Assembly (NCBI GenBank): GCA_951230915.1
Contig: OX579637.1
Coordinates: forward strand, 28,768,001 to 28,832,000
Direction: 5' to 3'
DNA: 64,000 nt
DNA from: Antitrichia curtipendula
Lineage: Eukaryota; Streptophyta; Bryopsida; Hypnales; Leucodontaceae
Shown: positions 43,519-56,200 of the stretch, piece by piece
How positions within the stretch are numbered: position 1 is the stretch's first letter
Layout of the letters: every line of letters starts with the position of its first letter
Position numbers and translations under genes: made by a program
Notes under the pieces: model-generated
The model's database searches: none
The model's input: only the letters and a program-made list of their open reading frames with translations
What the model was told of the DNA's origin: nothing

Positions 43519-46500
43519 AGCGAAGTGATATCAAGTAATGCTCACGGTGAGCTCATCGACCTAGAGACCCTCCAACCATTTAACAAGAAGACCGAGTGGA
43601 AGTTTGAGTTTGGAAACTTGACCCACAAATTCTTCAAGTGGATGGGGAACCTCTCCTACGACGACATGAAGAAGCTCGTAACGCACATCCTGAAGCGAAC
43701 ACAAAGAAGCGACGGGGAGAAGCAAACACTCAAGCATCCAAAGGTGAGGATCAAGCAGGTGGCTTCAGTGCTTGAGCATTGCTACACTCACAAGGAGTGG
43801 GTGGAGCAGCGCAAGAGGAAGTATCTGGTCAAGAAGGAGCTCAACCATCTTGACCTGAACTTGGGCCTCATCAACGCATTCAAAGAAGTGAATGTGAATA
43901 AATGGAGGGAGTTCAAGAGGAGTCGTTGCATCACCAGCGCGACGATGAATGTCCTCCTTGAGCAACCAGGAGAGGACTATTTCAAAGAGGCAAAGCAAAT
44001 CAAGGCCAACAACAAGAAGACTGCAAAAATTTCACCCTATGTTGAGTTCTTCCAAGTATTCCTTAAGCGCCACTTAAATTTCGTGAAGTACATTATGGTT
44101 GCACACTACAGGCCATACAATATTGCAGCCGACAAGAACTCACCATGACCGTTTAGAGCGTGGACCGAGAGGACGGCATCGGAAATAAAGTTTGCAATCC
44201 TGGACTTCTAATATGCTCTAGTGGTTCTGAACAAGGGCAACTATACGCCACTGATGCCGTGTTTCTTTTCGGCTATGAAGTCTTTCCAGAAGTCCAAGCA
44301 ACCTCGACTGGAAGAGATCCCGACGTGGCTCTTTATTTGCTCCGATTTAGTGGAGCAGAACCAGGCTCTGCACTACATGCAGACAAACGAAGTCCTCAAA
44401 GACTTCAAGATGGACTTTGTGGACTACTGGCTCGCGAAGGTTGAGCGGATGGAAGACTACTCTTCCAACAACAGCAAGGCAACTGAGAAGGTCTATCTCA
44501 CATTCTTGCCGAACCCCAACAACGCCATCATCATGTCTCCAAAGCCTGCATATCGAGCCCCTGACACAAAAGTCTTCAGGAAGCCCTGGGCTTACAATGA
44601 GCTGAAGTACCGAATTCACAACACAAAGCTCAGAATGGAATTTTACCTAAATATTATCAGAAGATTTGCCATTGGCGGGAGGAGCGTAATGTCAGTATTC
44701 GCGGGCTCGAAGTTTACGTGTGCCGCGATGGTGAGTTCCTTTTCAGGTCGAATCGATCTAAACGTGGACTTTCTGGATTCACTATGTCTTGTACAATGTA
44801 TAGAACATCCAAGGATGATTAGGTCGACTTGACCTAAGTCAGCAAATACCAATCCTTCAATTTATAAGTTAGTATATGTACATGATTAAGGTTGGCCAGT
44901 CCTAAGTGTGTAGAGATTGCATTGTAGTCCTAAATTACTTCATCTTCAAGTCGACTTGAGCTAAAATGTCAGTGAACATGCCTGTCTATGTACTTGACTA
45001 TCCTCTATGTGCTGCAGATGTTGGGACTAAATGTCTTCGCTGTTGGTATCTTTGACGAGTTTGATAGCTGGATAGCTATCGCCGAACTAGGAAAATCACT
45101 GGACTAGGGTGATTTCCTTCTGAAGGGGTACTTTGTGGATGAAGAAGTGCACTGTCGGAAGGGTAGAGGTCTTGTGACACCTGCAACTTCGAAGAGGAAG
45201 AGGAAGTGGGCATGGGATTTGCCTGTGTCTCAGCCTTCCCAAGGCAAACCATCTTCTCAAGCTGGTCTGTCTTATGGGGATCCAGTAGATTTGTCGTTGG
45301 ATGAAGACAAGGAAGAATATGATCAGGGCCTCGACGATCTACAAGACGAGCAGTTGACGTCCATTCAGCTCTGTCATAGTATTAGGGGATCCTCTGCATC
45401 ATCTGGGCAATCAAAAGAGTTGCATCCCATTGAGATGTAGCCGTCCAGCACGCCGCCGCGCTCCACGACTCGGAGGGCAATAGAAAAGAGGAGGAGACAT
45501 AATGACGAGCTTGCTGCCATGAGCGCAGAGATCGACGAGCTTAGAATGGAGAGGCTGCAGGATTGGGCAACAAACATGAAGATGCACGCCCAGCAGAGTC
45601 ACACGATGGAGCAACTTTCAAATTATATTTTGGCGCTATTGTCAAAGATTGACAACACATACGACGCTATTGTGAATAGCAACAGAGGTACTATGCCACT
45701 CGTGACGGTTTTGCCAGCCCAGGTAGCTCCCCAGTTGTTGCTGCAGGGTCAGGCCTCGGGTTTGTTGAATACCGGGGAGTCGAGTTTGGCGGAGCCGATT
45801 TGGTCTGGTTTTGTTGTGCCTCCCCCTCCGTCTGCAAGTGCCGCCGGTCATCCTTCTCCACTAGTTGTTGGCGTGTCTCCTGCTGCTCCTTCTGTGGTCG
45901 TGCCTCTACTTCTTCCTCCTAGAGACCAACTGCCGAACATTCCCCCGCCACCTCCAAAGGTGAACGTCGCGATTGCTGATGCTCCGCAGGTGGCGACTCA
46001 TATTGATGTGCCTATAACTGAGGCTTATGCAACAGATGTTGGCAAGGTTGAGGCTCGTGCAGCAGATGACCTTGCAAGTTGAATCAAATTATATCACTCG
46101 ATGTCATTTGTATAGTTTAGGTCAACTCGAGCTGATTTGAATGGTAGATTGGACTTACTTGTGCATATTCCTGAAGTATAAACATTTTTCTAAATGTGAA
46201 CATATGGTAAACAGGACCACAGAGTTCTAAATTTTCTAAATATTCAAAATTATGTATTCTATTGCCTACCACAGGGAATTTTATTACATTGGATTCTTAT
46301 TTTCTTGTGAATTCATGAGTTGCAGGCATTGTTGATGTTGATGTTGTTCCTTCTTCACCGAGACATCAGTCGTCACACAGTCAACTCCATGTGTCTCCCG
46401 ATGACGTTCCCATGGAAGAATTTGTGCCTCTACGCAAGGAGACACTATGACATTAGAGCGTGAAAATTGCTCCAACTGTACAAGAAGATGTTGTGGATGA

Positions 46501-46609
46501 TGACTTTTTGTTTTCGAACGCCAATGTCATGGTGGTCAAAGTTGCAGAAACCATTGTCGAGGTGCAGGAGGATGTTAGAGCTGCAATTGAATCCGCTTGC
46601 GAGAAGAAG
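43519..46609 (+). pseudogene. ParB-methyltransferase family gene, copy 1 (5' truncated)
   Basis: Exon 1 starts at an acceptor (ACTTGTAG, 43518) and ends at donor ATG|GTGAGT (44730). Exon 2 starts at GCTGCAG|ATG (45018) and runs to 46082. A third probable exon is 46325-46609. Exon 1 has TGA 44146 and TAA 44209; exon 2 has TAG 45105 and TAG 45438; no frameshift. At the exon 1/2 junction the product reads FYLNIIRRFAIGGRSVMSVFAGSK then, across the intron, AAM|MLGLNVFAVGIFDE. This is the motif I/FxGxG and following strand of N4/N6-type DNA methyltransferases, with Lys replacing a Gly. The intron interrupts the same position as in 53250-57243, and both are phase 0. Exon 2 goes on as a charged coiled coil and a Pro-rich tail. 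The ParB-like part is missing, cut by the CACTA end at 43499. Confidence 0.65.
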
Positions 46610-46735
46610 GTATATATACATGAACTTTCCTTGTTGCCCTTCCTTCAGTATTTACTATACAATTTTGCGCTAGTTCAAAAATGTGTTAGTTCAGGGTAGT
46701 AACTGGCTGGACATTTACCCATTTGAAAACATGAA

Positions 46736-48840
46736 TTGAATTCTCCTTGTCCTCATGGAGAAACGTCGGAGGAGGTCAAGCGTCCATTGAGGTCCAGGGT
46801 GGCCGTAAAGGAGTGGGACCCTTGGCTCATAACGTGCATTGAAGGTGATGCCTCGTTGTATCCGAAGAAATGCAGATTCTGTGGGTGGAACACAGTATTT
46901 GTATGGAAGAGGGTATTGACTCACTTTGGATTTGGCGCCACGCACAGACAGGATCTCTATCAACGTATCCCTGCAAACGTATTGGAAAAATTTAGGAACT
47001 GTATGGGGGTTGTTCCAAAATTCATGAGCTACAAAGAAATGTACGATGCACCGATTGCACTCAATGCAAATGATGGTGTTGTTGGGCCCCTTATTGGGCC
47101 TGAAGTGGAGGTGGATTTTGAAGGGTCCAGGGACCCTAGTCGTACGAATAAACCATCAACTCCTAATTCAGACTCAGTAGATGCGATAGTGGAGAGAAGG
47201 AGGAATGTGCCTTCCATTTCCCATCGAAGAAGTATGGATGAGGCATTACAATTGGCCCTCCGACAGAAGTTAGATAAGATGTGGGCTTCCTTATTTTATG
47301 AAGCCAATATAGCATTTAACGTCGTGCGACATCCTGCGTTTATAAATGCAATGAAGGAAACCGCTATAGTTGGATTTGTGTATCAACCGCCATCATACAA
47401 TGCAGTGCGCATGAAAATGATAGATGTGAAAAAGGCAGCTGTAAAGAGCATGGTCTCGGAGCGGACGAGGAACTCTATTGACCAGTATGGAGCGACTATT
47501 TGTTCAGATGGATGGTCTGATACCAACACTCGTCCTTTGTTGAAAATGATGCTTGTATGTCCTGCTGGGGATGTTTTTTTGGGCTCGGTGGATAGCACAG
47601 GGGTGAGGAAGGACATTGCCTACACCACGGATATTATGGCACAATACATAGACCAGGTTGGACCAGCAAACATTGTTCAACTATGTACCGATAATGCCGT
47701 AGTAATGACAGGGGCCATGATAAGGTTGCAAGAAATGTACCCTCACATGTATAAACAAGGGTGTGCAGCACACATTTTGGATTTACTTTTGGAAGACTGG
47801 GGAAAGGAAAAGAAGGTGACTGAATTGGTGGAGGACTGTAGGAAAATTTGCACGTTCATCAAAAAATATCAGCTCACTTTGGCTCTGTTTTGGAAATATT
47901 CACCGAACAAGGTGTTGAGACTCCCTGCCTTAACGCGGTTTATTTGCAACTTCCTCATGGTAGATTGTCTCGTGGATTGCAAGCAGGCGTTGCACAACGT
48001 GATTTTGGATGAGACGTATGCGCCTTTTGAGATGAGTTTGTTTCAGCGGAAGAATGGATACATAGTTCAAGGACGAGCCATGCGTGCAAGACAAAACATT
48101 CTTTTAGAAGCGTTCTGGGTGAAATGTGAGAATTTCTGCACATGGTACAGCCTGTGCTCGTTGCTCTTCGAGTGTTTGATGGGAAGATCTTGGCAATGCC
48201 CAAAGCTTTGATGGTGATGCAGAGCTTGAAAGAGCACGTGTACTCGTTGAGGAATGAGCCTTTTTTTCTAGACCCCGCGATTGCAGACAAGTACGAGAAG
48301 TAGTTTGACGCTCGTTGGAAATTGATGCTCACAGATTTGCACTATGCAGGTGCACTATTGAACCCATATTTGCTTGATATAGCAACCATTCAAAACAATG
48401 GCGAGGCCAAATCTGCCTTGAATCGAGTCATACGAAAACTCAGCGAGCCATTGGGAGTGTCACCCATAGAGGCAATGAGTGAGCTTGTGGAATTCAAAGA
48501 AAAGACAGGTCCATTTGACCCTTTGATGGAGGCTCTTGATATCACTCAAGGTACACTACTGCCCCATCAGTGGTAGAACCATGTGGGTGGTAATGCTCTC
48601 CCGAAAATTGCAAAGAGAATTCTATCTTTGACATGCTCAGCATCTTCATGTGAAAGGAATTGGAGCATGTATTCGTTTGTACACAGTAAAGTGCAAAATC
48701 GCCTGGCCACAAAGATTCATAATGAATGAGGGCATCAAAGATGTCCTTATCCTCCTCAAATGCCAGAATATGGCGCCGCGTAGCGCGACAAGCTTGGATG
48801 GTTGCACGTGCCCCCAAAATCCACTGGACAAAGATGATTA
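46736..48840 (+). pseudogene. hAT transposase with BED finger, DUF659 and dimerisation domain
   Basis: A 491-codon frame to 48211 holds a BED-type finger (CRFCGW...HFGF), then NSIDQYGATICSDGWSDTNT, LLKMMLVCPAGDVFLGSVDS, VVQLCTDNA-type text and CAAHILDLLLEDWGK, all DUF659/hAT catalytic landmarks. Near 48150 one frameshift moves to a frame reading HMVQPVLVALRVFDGK, through TAG 48301 and TAG 48574, to SSCERNWSMYSFVHSKVQNRLATK, the hAT dimerisation domain, with the last residues decayed. hAT enzymes cut and paste their element, making 8-bp duplications. The gene lies between two ParB-methyltransferase genes and its 3' end meets the 3' end of the minus-strand copy at 48838-48841. It is more complete than the copy at 32868-33678. 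Confidence 0.85.
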
Positions 48841-51800
48841 AACAAGTTTAGGATTTGGTACACTCTGACATGTGGCAAATGAAGTGAAGGTCATGACAAA
48901 ACTTGTTCCTGCTGTGCAGTCGACAATCACGTCCCCCGGTGCAGAACATGCCTCCACAAACATCTGCATGAATTGTCTTGCCTTCTCACGAGGACCACGC
49001 CACAGTATGTCGCCATTCATTGTGATGTCCTCCTTGTTGCAGAAGTTCTGCAAGATGTCATCCCTAGCAACGTTCACACCCACAGCATCGTGGGACAGAA
49101 CAAATTGGAATGGATAGTCCCCAAGCGTCTTCGGACCCGACTCTTTCACAAGAAGAGAGATGGCAAACCTCATAGTCACAATAGAATAAGAATGTGAGTG
49201 AAGAGAGATGGTGCAAACTGAAATAGAAACCTTTCAATGAACAACAGGGGAATTTACCGTCTTCGTGGTGTCAACTGGTGAAGTCAGATGAAGATGATTC
49301 ATGCCAAAATAGTTTTCGAGGATGCAAAAGTTGTATTCCCGCGAACATCCCAAAATGTGACTTCTGTGTAGAGGAGATGGGGCTAGGTACATCAACAAGA
49401 GGCCGCCATTGTCGTGGAGGTATTCCTGAGCGAAGTCAAAGACCGGAAGCAGGTAATTGTCCCTGAACTCATTCCACTCTGGGATGGGGGCAGGTGGGCA
49501 GGAAATGGTAGGAACATGGAGGCCTTCCGATATATCCACAATCATCAAGTCTACTGCCTCCTCAGTTCCACTGACTCCATTGAAGGAGCAGGTTTTGTCA
49601 CCAGAATGCTGCAAGTCGAAATAGGAATGAAATTAAATTAAAACATAATGCAGAAGTCAACAATTAGAGTGACGATACTTGCAACTTCGGAATTCCCTAT
49701 CCAATTTAAATGCATTGTACTATACCCATATACAAAGTAATCATGTGCAGTTCACTCTTCGTTGGCATCGAGATCAAATCGTGATGAACGACATCTTGCA
49801 AACTCCCATAGCAAAGACCGGGCAAATTCATATAGGGAACTAGTATAGTCGACAAGTTCTAAGTCAGCTCTCTCGATACCGAGAAGACTAGTTGCGGGAA
49901 ACTGACAAGCACATTTAAATGGATTAGGGTTTAATTTAAACAATCATCACATATACATTTTGACTGAAGAATTAGAGTATATCTAAATACCTGTAAATCA
50001 CACGCTTAATTGTGAGATCGGATCCTCTGTATTCCTTAAAGGAGTCCGCCTTTTTGAAGGCATCAGCTCCTTTGAACACCCCCGTGTAAGCATGATCCCA
50101 CAACTTCATCCGCTAGGACTCAATATACTCCACTAGTGTCATAGGCTCGGTTGGAACGGTCATATCAATATCTATATTATCGGATCGGGTGATGGACTCG
50201 AACATCTCCAGAGCTGCCTCCTCAATCTGCACAAACCATTGCGTAAGCATTAGTAATAATGGCCGAGATTGGAAGCCTGTCTAGATAGAACCCTTCCTAC
50301 ATTACAATTGTAGACGCGATATTGGTCATTAAGAACTGAAATTTGAACAAACGGGTGAAAAGGCATACCCTGCATAGTAACAAGCTTTGGCAAGGAAGAC
50401 AACCAACTTGTCCTCGTTCAGTGGGCGGGGTGGAAAACGGCGTGCCTCTCTAGTGGGTCCACTGGCATTAATCCAATTCAGCCACTTCACTTTAAACGAT
50501 GAAGCTACGTTTGCTGTAGCAATGAGTTGCAACTTCTCTAATGTAAGTTCCAGAACCGCATAAAGGCTCCAATGTCGTTCAATCTGCAAAACAAAATAAC
50601 GAATTCAATAGACAAATATATAGAGAACAGTTCAACTTATGTCAACTAGATAATGTATGACTCATACCTCCTTCAGCCAATCATCACCGAGTGCGGGATT
50701 CGCAACAGCCACTATCTTGGAGAGTTTCTTGTAATGTTTCTCTGTGGCGTCCTTAATAGAAGATCTCATAGCTGCCGCAACCCCCTCTGTACTGATTTCA
50801 TCCTCTGGGGTATCCTCATGGTATTTCTGTACACCAGAATTAGCCGCCAATGCAATCTCTTGCTGAAGACGATAAAACAACAATTATAGTACAAATAAGT
50901 ACAAAGAAAGATAACTTCTATAGTAGACCGAGTAAGAGGGGAAGAAGATTCTGAGATCATACCTTGAATATGAAGCTGGTGAATACCTCCAGGGGCATAT
51001 TGTACCAAGTTTTACGGGAACACAGCTGACAGGTCTTGATTTCCTCCGTGCTCAGTAACTCATGGAATTTCTCGATTTCCATAACACCGTATTTTTGAAC
51101 CCGATACAGCATGTGGACAAGATTTGTCTTCACATGCGAGTTCTCTGTGTGCCTGCCATTGGAGTTCACAAGTTCAACTGTCAGTACTGAGAATTGATGT
51201 TCCAGGAGGCTAACAGTACAGAGTGACCACACACACTCACAGCAAAGAGAAAATTGAGAAGACAAGCTTACTTATTAATATCGTGCATGGCCTGCATTGC
51301 CACCCCGATTTGATTACGTGTGTCGAGGATAATGGAGTCCACACTGATATGCCAATCCCTCTCAGCGCTGTGAAGACGCTGTATGTGATTCATCCAGGCA
51401 ATACGTCTGTGGTTTCCATTGCAAACGAAGAACTTGTAGTCCACAAGGTGCTTCAGGGCTAGAATGGACTTGAGGATGTCGTTGAAATTGTCATTGACGG
51501 AGTTTAGGGTTTAGGATGTACGATTATAGTACGCAGGTATGAAGCCACTGAATCAGTACGATCATTGTACGCAAGTATGTAGCCTCAAAGTTTGAGATGT
51601 TGGCATTGGAACCAACCTGCACAACGGGATTTTCATCCGATAGAGGTTGTTTGCCGTGAGCTTCAAATTGTTAATCACGGAAACGGTATCTAACGTCAGG
51701 GTCCTCCTGATGTCATCTTCAAGAAATCCTGGATCCACTCCGGGAATGCTATCATCCTCGGATTCATCAGCGTCCAAATCCAAGCCAATGACTAGCTGAT

Positions 51801-52447
51801 CCATAGCCGTCAATATAGCAGTGCCACTGGATGTGGCACGTCTGGTTTGTCAACCATGTTCCTGCATGTTGCAACGTAAAGTTAAAAAAAAATAATTTCA
51901 TATAATTGCGGTTCATTTACAAAACATATACAACATCAGAACTGAGTATGTCAAGATACACATTGCATATGGATATGCAATATATAATGTCATGTTATAC
52001 AAGTGAACGTCATAGTATCTTTCAAACAGCACACTGACATGTCGCTCAAAGTAACCTATAAGAACCGCTGCAGAAAATGAGGATGTCATCATCGCAATGC
52101 AATCTGGAATCAACAGCCTCATGATTGCATGTGCAATACTCAGTACTAGCATCAGATACCGTAATACTAAGTGCTATGTCGTTGGACCCGGAAGATGAGC
52201 AACATGAATTCGGAGAGGAAATGATCCCGTCCCCATACTGTTCCCTGAGTCCTAACTCTACGTCAAGAAGATGAATGCCAAGCTGTACCGGCTGCAGAAG
52301 CCTAGGGATAGGGACGGTAGGACGCTCCTCAACACCATCAAAGGATTCGCCTTAGGGAACCACCTTGTCCACAGCATTCAGATTCATTATACCGTCAGGT
52401 CCTCCGCTCTCCTCAAACACGGTATGGGATTCAGCCGCGTGTGATAC
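48838..52447 (-). pseudogene. ParB-methyltransferase family gene, copy 2 (about ten exons)
   Basis: Read on the minus strand, exons approximate to 52447-52195, 51861-51613, about 51490-51270, 51152-50963, 50862-50668, 50583-50369, 50226-49991, 49915-49752, 49618-49259 and 49168-48838. Most have clean GT-AG borders (TTCAAG|GTATGA, GAG|GTATGA, TTTTGCAG|ATT). The exon at 51490-51270 reads DYKFFVCNGNHRRIAWMN, a ParB/sulfiredoxin-like NGxHR motif, then VDSIILDTRNQIGVAMQ. The exon at 49618 reads VDLMIVDISEGLHVPT, the motif IV strand with DISE where DPPY is expected. The last exon reads EACSAPGDVIVDCTAGT, motif I, then loses homology. In-frame stops occur at 51850 (TGA), 50113 (TAG) and a TAA near 52340. 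The gene is head-to-head with copy 3 across the 179-bp repeats. Confidence 0.6.
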
Positions 52448-52586
52448 CTACAACAAAAACACTACGTTAGCCATTCAGAAATTACAGAGAATAATTTCCC
52501 GCTCGGATCCGAGACTACATGGTTTAGGCTTGACCGACGTAAAGAACCTCATGAGATCCACGGCATTCCCTCCTCCCCGGATCAGA

Positions 52587-52975
52587 ATGAATGTAAGCTT
52601 ATGGCTTGCCCCCTAAACCTGCTCTCGGGACCGAAGGAGCCTCCACCACAGGCGATGCATGCCCGGGGAGCTAATTGCCTCACCTCGAACATTCAGCTAT
52701 AGAAATCTAAACACAAAATCCTCCGACCAGGACAAAGCGAGGAGCAAGACAAAAATCAAAAAAATAATGAATGTGAGCTTGACCCCGCCCCCCCAAACCT
52801 GCTCTCGATACTGAGAGGGCTTCTGCCGCGACTCGTGCATGCTCGGGAGCTAACTTCCTCACCTTGCACATTCAGTTATTGAAATCTAAACACAAAATCC
52901 TCCGACCACGACGAAGCGAGGAGCAAGACAAAAATAAAAAAAATAATGAATGTGAGCTTGACCGCGCCCCCCAAA
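52587..52975. repeat. 179-bp tandem repeat between two head-to-head genes
   Basis: Starting with AATGAATGTAAGC, units recur at 52587, 52766 and 52946. They share CCCCAAACCTGCTCTCG, GCATGCTCGGGAGCTAA, TCAGTTATTGAAATCTAAAC and GAGGAGCAAGACAAAAAT. The CTCTCG..CGAGAG core can form a hairpin. A further copy of GCAAGACAGAAATCAATAAA..GAGCTTGACCCCGCC lies at 60547-60640. Confidence 0.75.
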
Positions 52976-53249
52976 AGTAATGAATGTGAGCTTGACTGCG
53001 ACCATGGTCCATGGGTAAGCATGTGTGCAATTTTTTTTTTCTTTTTAGGGCCGCTTGTGGACGTTAGGTGTGTATTGGATGACTTCATTTATCAATGTAG
53101 GATGGAAAAAATGTTTATTGATCTAATTCATTTTTTTGGAGGCCACTTTAGTATATTTGTGATAAATAATATTGCAATTTACTACATTATGGTGCTATTG
53201 ACCTTTCTAGGGAAGAAGATGCTTAAACCCTAAAGGCCCGTTTGTTCCC

Positions 53250-56200
53250 TTGGGGGACAATTTGGGTCCAGGTAGCTCAGGATCAGCTTTGACAAGTCTT
53301 TCGGCAGGAGCTGGGGCATCCGCAATGGACATCCCAGATTTTGAGAGATTTGCAACGATTCAGTCTAAGTTCTGGGCCGAGCATCAAGACTACTTTCTGT
53401 TTAACCAAAATCCAATCCCCGTGAACATCGACAAATGTCTTATTGCAAGTGACCAGTTTGTTATTCGAACACTGTAGAAAGACATCACAGAGGTAGTGAA
53501 GAACGAGCTAGTCCAGCTTATTGACATCAAGCAACGACAAATTGTTTATCTGACGTCGGTCAACAAGAAGAATCAATTGCTCATGAAGAAACCACAGAAA
53601 TGGGATGACATCAAGGACAACAATTTCATGATTATCAATGGGCAGCACAGTATTACAGCTTCAAAAGAGCTTCAAGTATCTAACTGTAGAGAGAAGCGGA
53701 AAAACGAACTCAAGCATTGGAATGTCGTGATTATTTGGTCCCTGGATCATACTAAACTCCGGAACATTTCAAAATCTTACAACTGCACGAATCATCTTAA
53801 CCATGCCCAACCAACCTGGGGCAACCAGATCATTGCCTGCCGCAACATCTGGATAACATACAAACGCCCAGCAAAGGAGATAGGAGAGAATGCAAGACGT
53901 TCGAACAAAGCTGTCTACAGTCTTGAAAACTATAAGGTATGTAGTACGATTTCATTGTATCGTCGAGTCGACAATGATTTTGTCGTCAAGTCTTGTATTG
54001 GTTTGGCCTGTAAAAGTCTTCTGCAAAGTGAAGCTGAATTGTTTTGCTTGAATATGAGTTGTTATGAATCGTCGAGTCGAGGATGCCTCCTACACAAGTT
54101 AATTTGTCGTGTCTTTGCTAATACCATTCTGTTTCGACTACAGAGTTTCACTGATGCAGTTGTTGAGCGTTTCCAAAATATAAATCCGGACGAAGATGGT
54201 GCCTAAATAGGTGGAACTGCGGATCTGAAAAATGAGATCCAGATCATCACGCTGCCAAATGCTCAGTGGGCTTACTGGGAACAATTCCTTACGAAGCATG
54301 CGGCAGGCGAAATCATTAATCCTGTATCCTTGACTCTTCTCAAGGACATGAAAGGATTTAAAATAAAATCAATGTCGCTGAACAGAGAGTTTTTCAAACA
54401 CTGTGGCTGGTTCACAGACCTTGACTACAAGGACTTCGCATAGCACTTGCTCGGTGAAACGCCTAACTCGAAGGCATTTCACCCAAAGGTCTCGCTCTTG
54501 AAGACTAAGATTCTAGTGCCCAACAATATTCCACGTCAGGACTAGGTGGAGAGGAAGAAGAAAAAGAAGATCATTCTGCAAGATCTGATGGCCGTCAAGC
54601 CCTCTTTGGTGTTCCACGACGTTAATGAGAACGTAACAGACGGGACATGGAGGTTGTGGAAGGCGAGACACAGGTTTACATCGACCACGTGGGATATGTT
54701 GATCACCCTAGCGAAACCCGCGTACTTTGTGAAGCGTTTGAGGAATGATGCTTTTACACGTCGTGCTAAGGATTTAGAGAAGCTCCATCCGGAGGCTCTG
54801 TACATGTTTATCCGGTTCATGAAGTTGAAATACCAACTTCCGGAACCTGTAGGAGAGGTTCAAATCAGAGGGCTGGACACTACTCAGAAGGCGTTCGTGA
54901 CAAGCTCACATTACCAGTATAAACCCCGACAAGTGAATCTTGCAGTTGTTGACATCAGAGAGAGGCCGAGAGCAACTGCTACGACTATCGCTAGCGGCAT
55001 CGACCCCTTCCTGTACCTGCTGTATCAAAAGATGGAGCCGAGAATGTTTGGGCCCAATGTCTGGCTATTCCTCCTTGATGACAAAGAGGACCTAAGGGCT
55101 GCAACAAGTTTTGTTGCTCTTAAACTCCATCAATATGAATACGTTGTGTCCACGTACGTACCGTGTAAAGCAAAAATGCTTAACAATGTCACGAATCGGA
55201 GGACTGCTCCTAACGTGCCATTGCTCTTTCTCTTCAAGAAAGACAACAAGTTTGCAACCGCATCTCGACCGTTGATGAAGGATATGTATACAACGTCTGC
55301 CAACTATGTATACTATCAGGATTCCGCAAGAAACATTGAGGCGAAATGGAGAATAGAGCCAACAGAACTTTGTATGGAGTTCTACCTAAATATTCTCCAA
55401 GCCTTTGCAAAACCGGGAGAAAATGCTTTAGGTATCTTCGCTGGAGCGAAATTTATGCTTACAGCCAAGGTAAGTTGTATTATACATTTGGTTTCTGAAA
55501 CATTCTATTGTATATTTTTATGATTGATTTTGCTACTATCCTCGAGGCGAGGATAGTGGTTGTCGTTTGAAATTTGCTTTAGAGGAATACAAAAGATTTT
55601 ACTGAATATGTGTTATTGTTTGATTTCAGATGTTCGATGCATTTATCTATGGACTTGTGGATAAGACTGACGTGAAGCCTTATCAACAAGTTTCGTACCT
55701 GGCAAGCAAGATTGATAAGAGAGATTTTATGTTCTCGAATTCACCGTACTCGCTGTTGTATGAAAAACCGCAAAGCCGTGAACCTGTCGTCGTGCATTCT
55801 GACTCACCACCATTTCCACCAGTGGTATTGGAATCTTCGGTAGCTGTTCCGTTGTTTACAAGTGGAGAGGGAGAGACGGTGGGTCGTCATGTATCTTCTG
55901 ATCCTGGACTGGAAGGCATCGATGAGTTTGGAACTAATACATTTCAAATTCATACGTGGATGATCTCTTCCGTCAGGAATGTTCCACCATCCGCGGCTGT
56001 TGGCGAGGCTGAGTCTGAGTCAGCTGCAACTGGCGCTTCTGTTCCATAAGACGCACCTGTTGTAGAAAATGAGGAAGACTACAAAACGGATATAGAATTT
56101 GAGAGGGAGCGTGAGGAAGAATTCAGGGTTCAGGAAAACCGTTTGGATGAAGATGTGCCAATGAACGATGTTTTTGGACATGGGCCTTCCAATGTTGGAC

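Noticed and set aside
46690..46710. CAGGGTAGTAAC as the left end of the hAT at 46736-48840
   Set aside because: No matching inverted end or 8-bp duplication is found downstream, and the position falls right after a probable exon of the methyltransferase-family gene.
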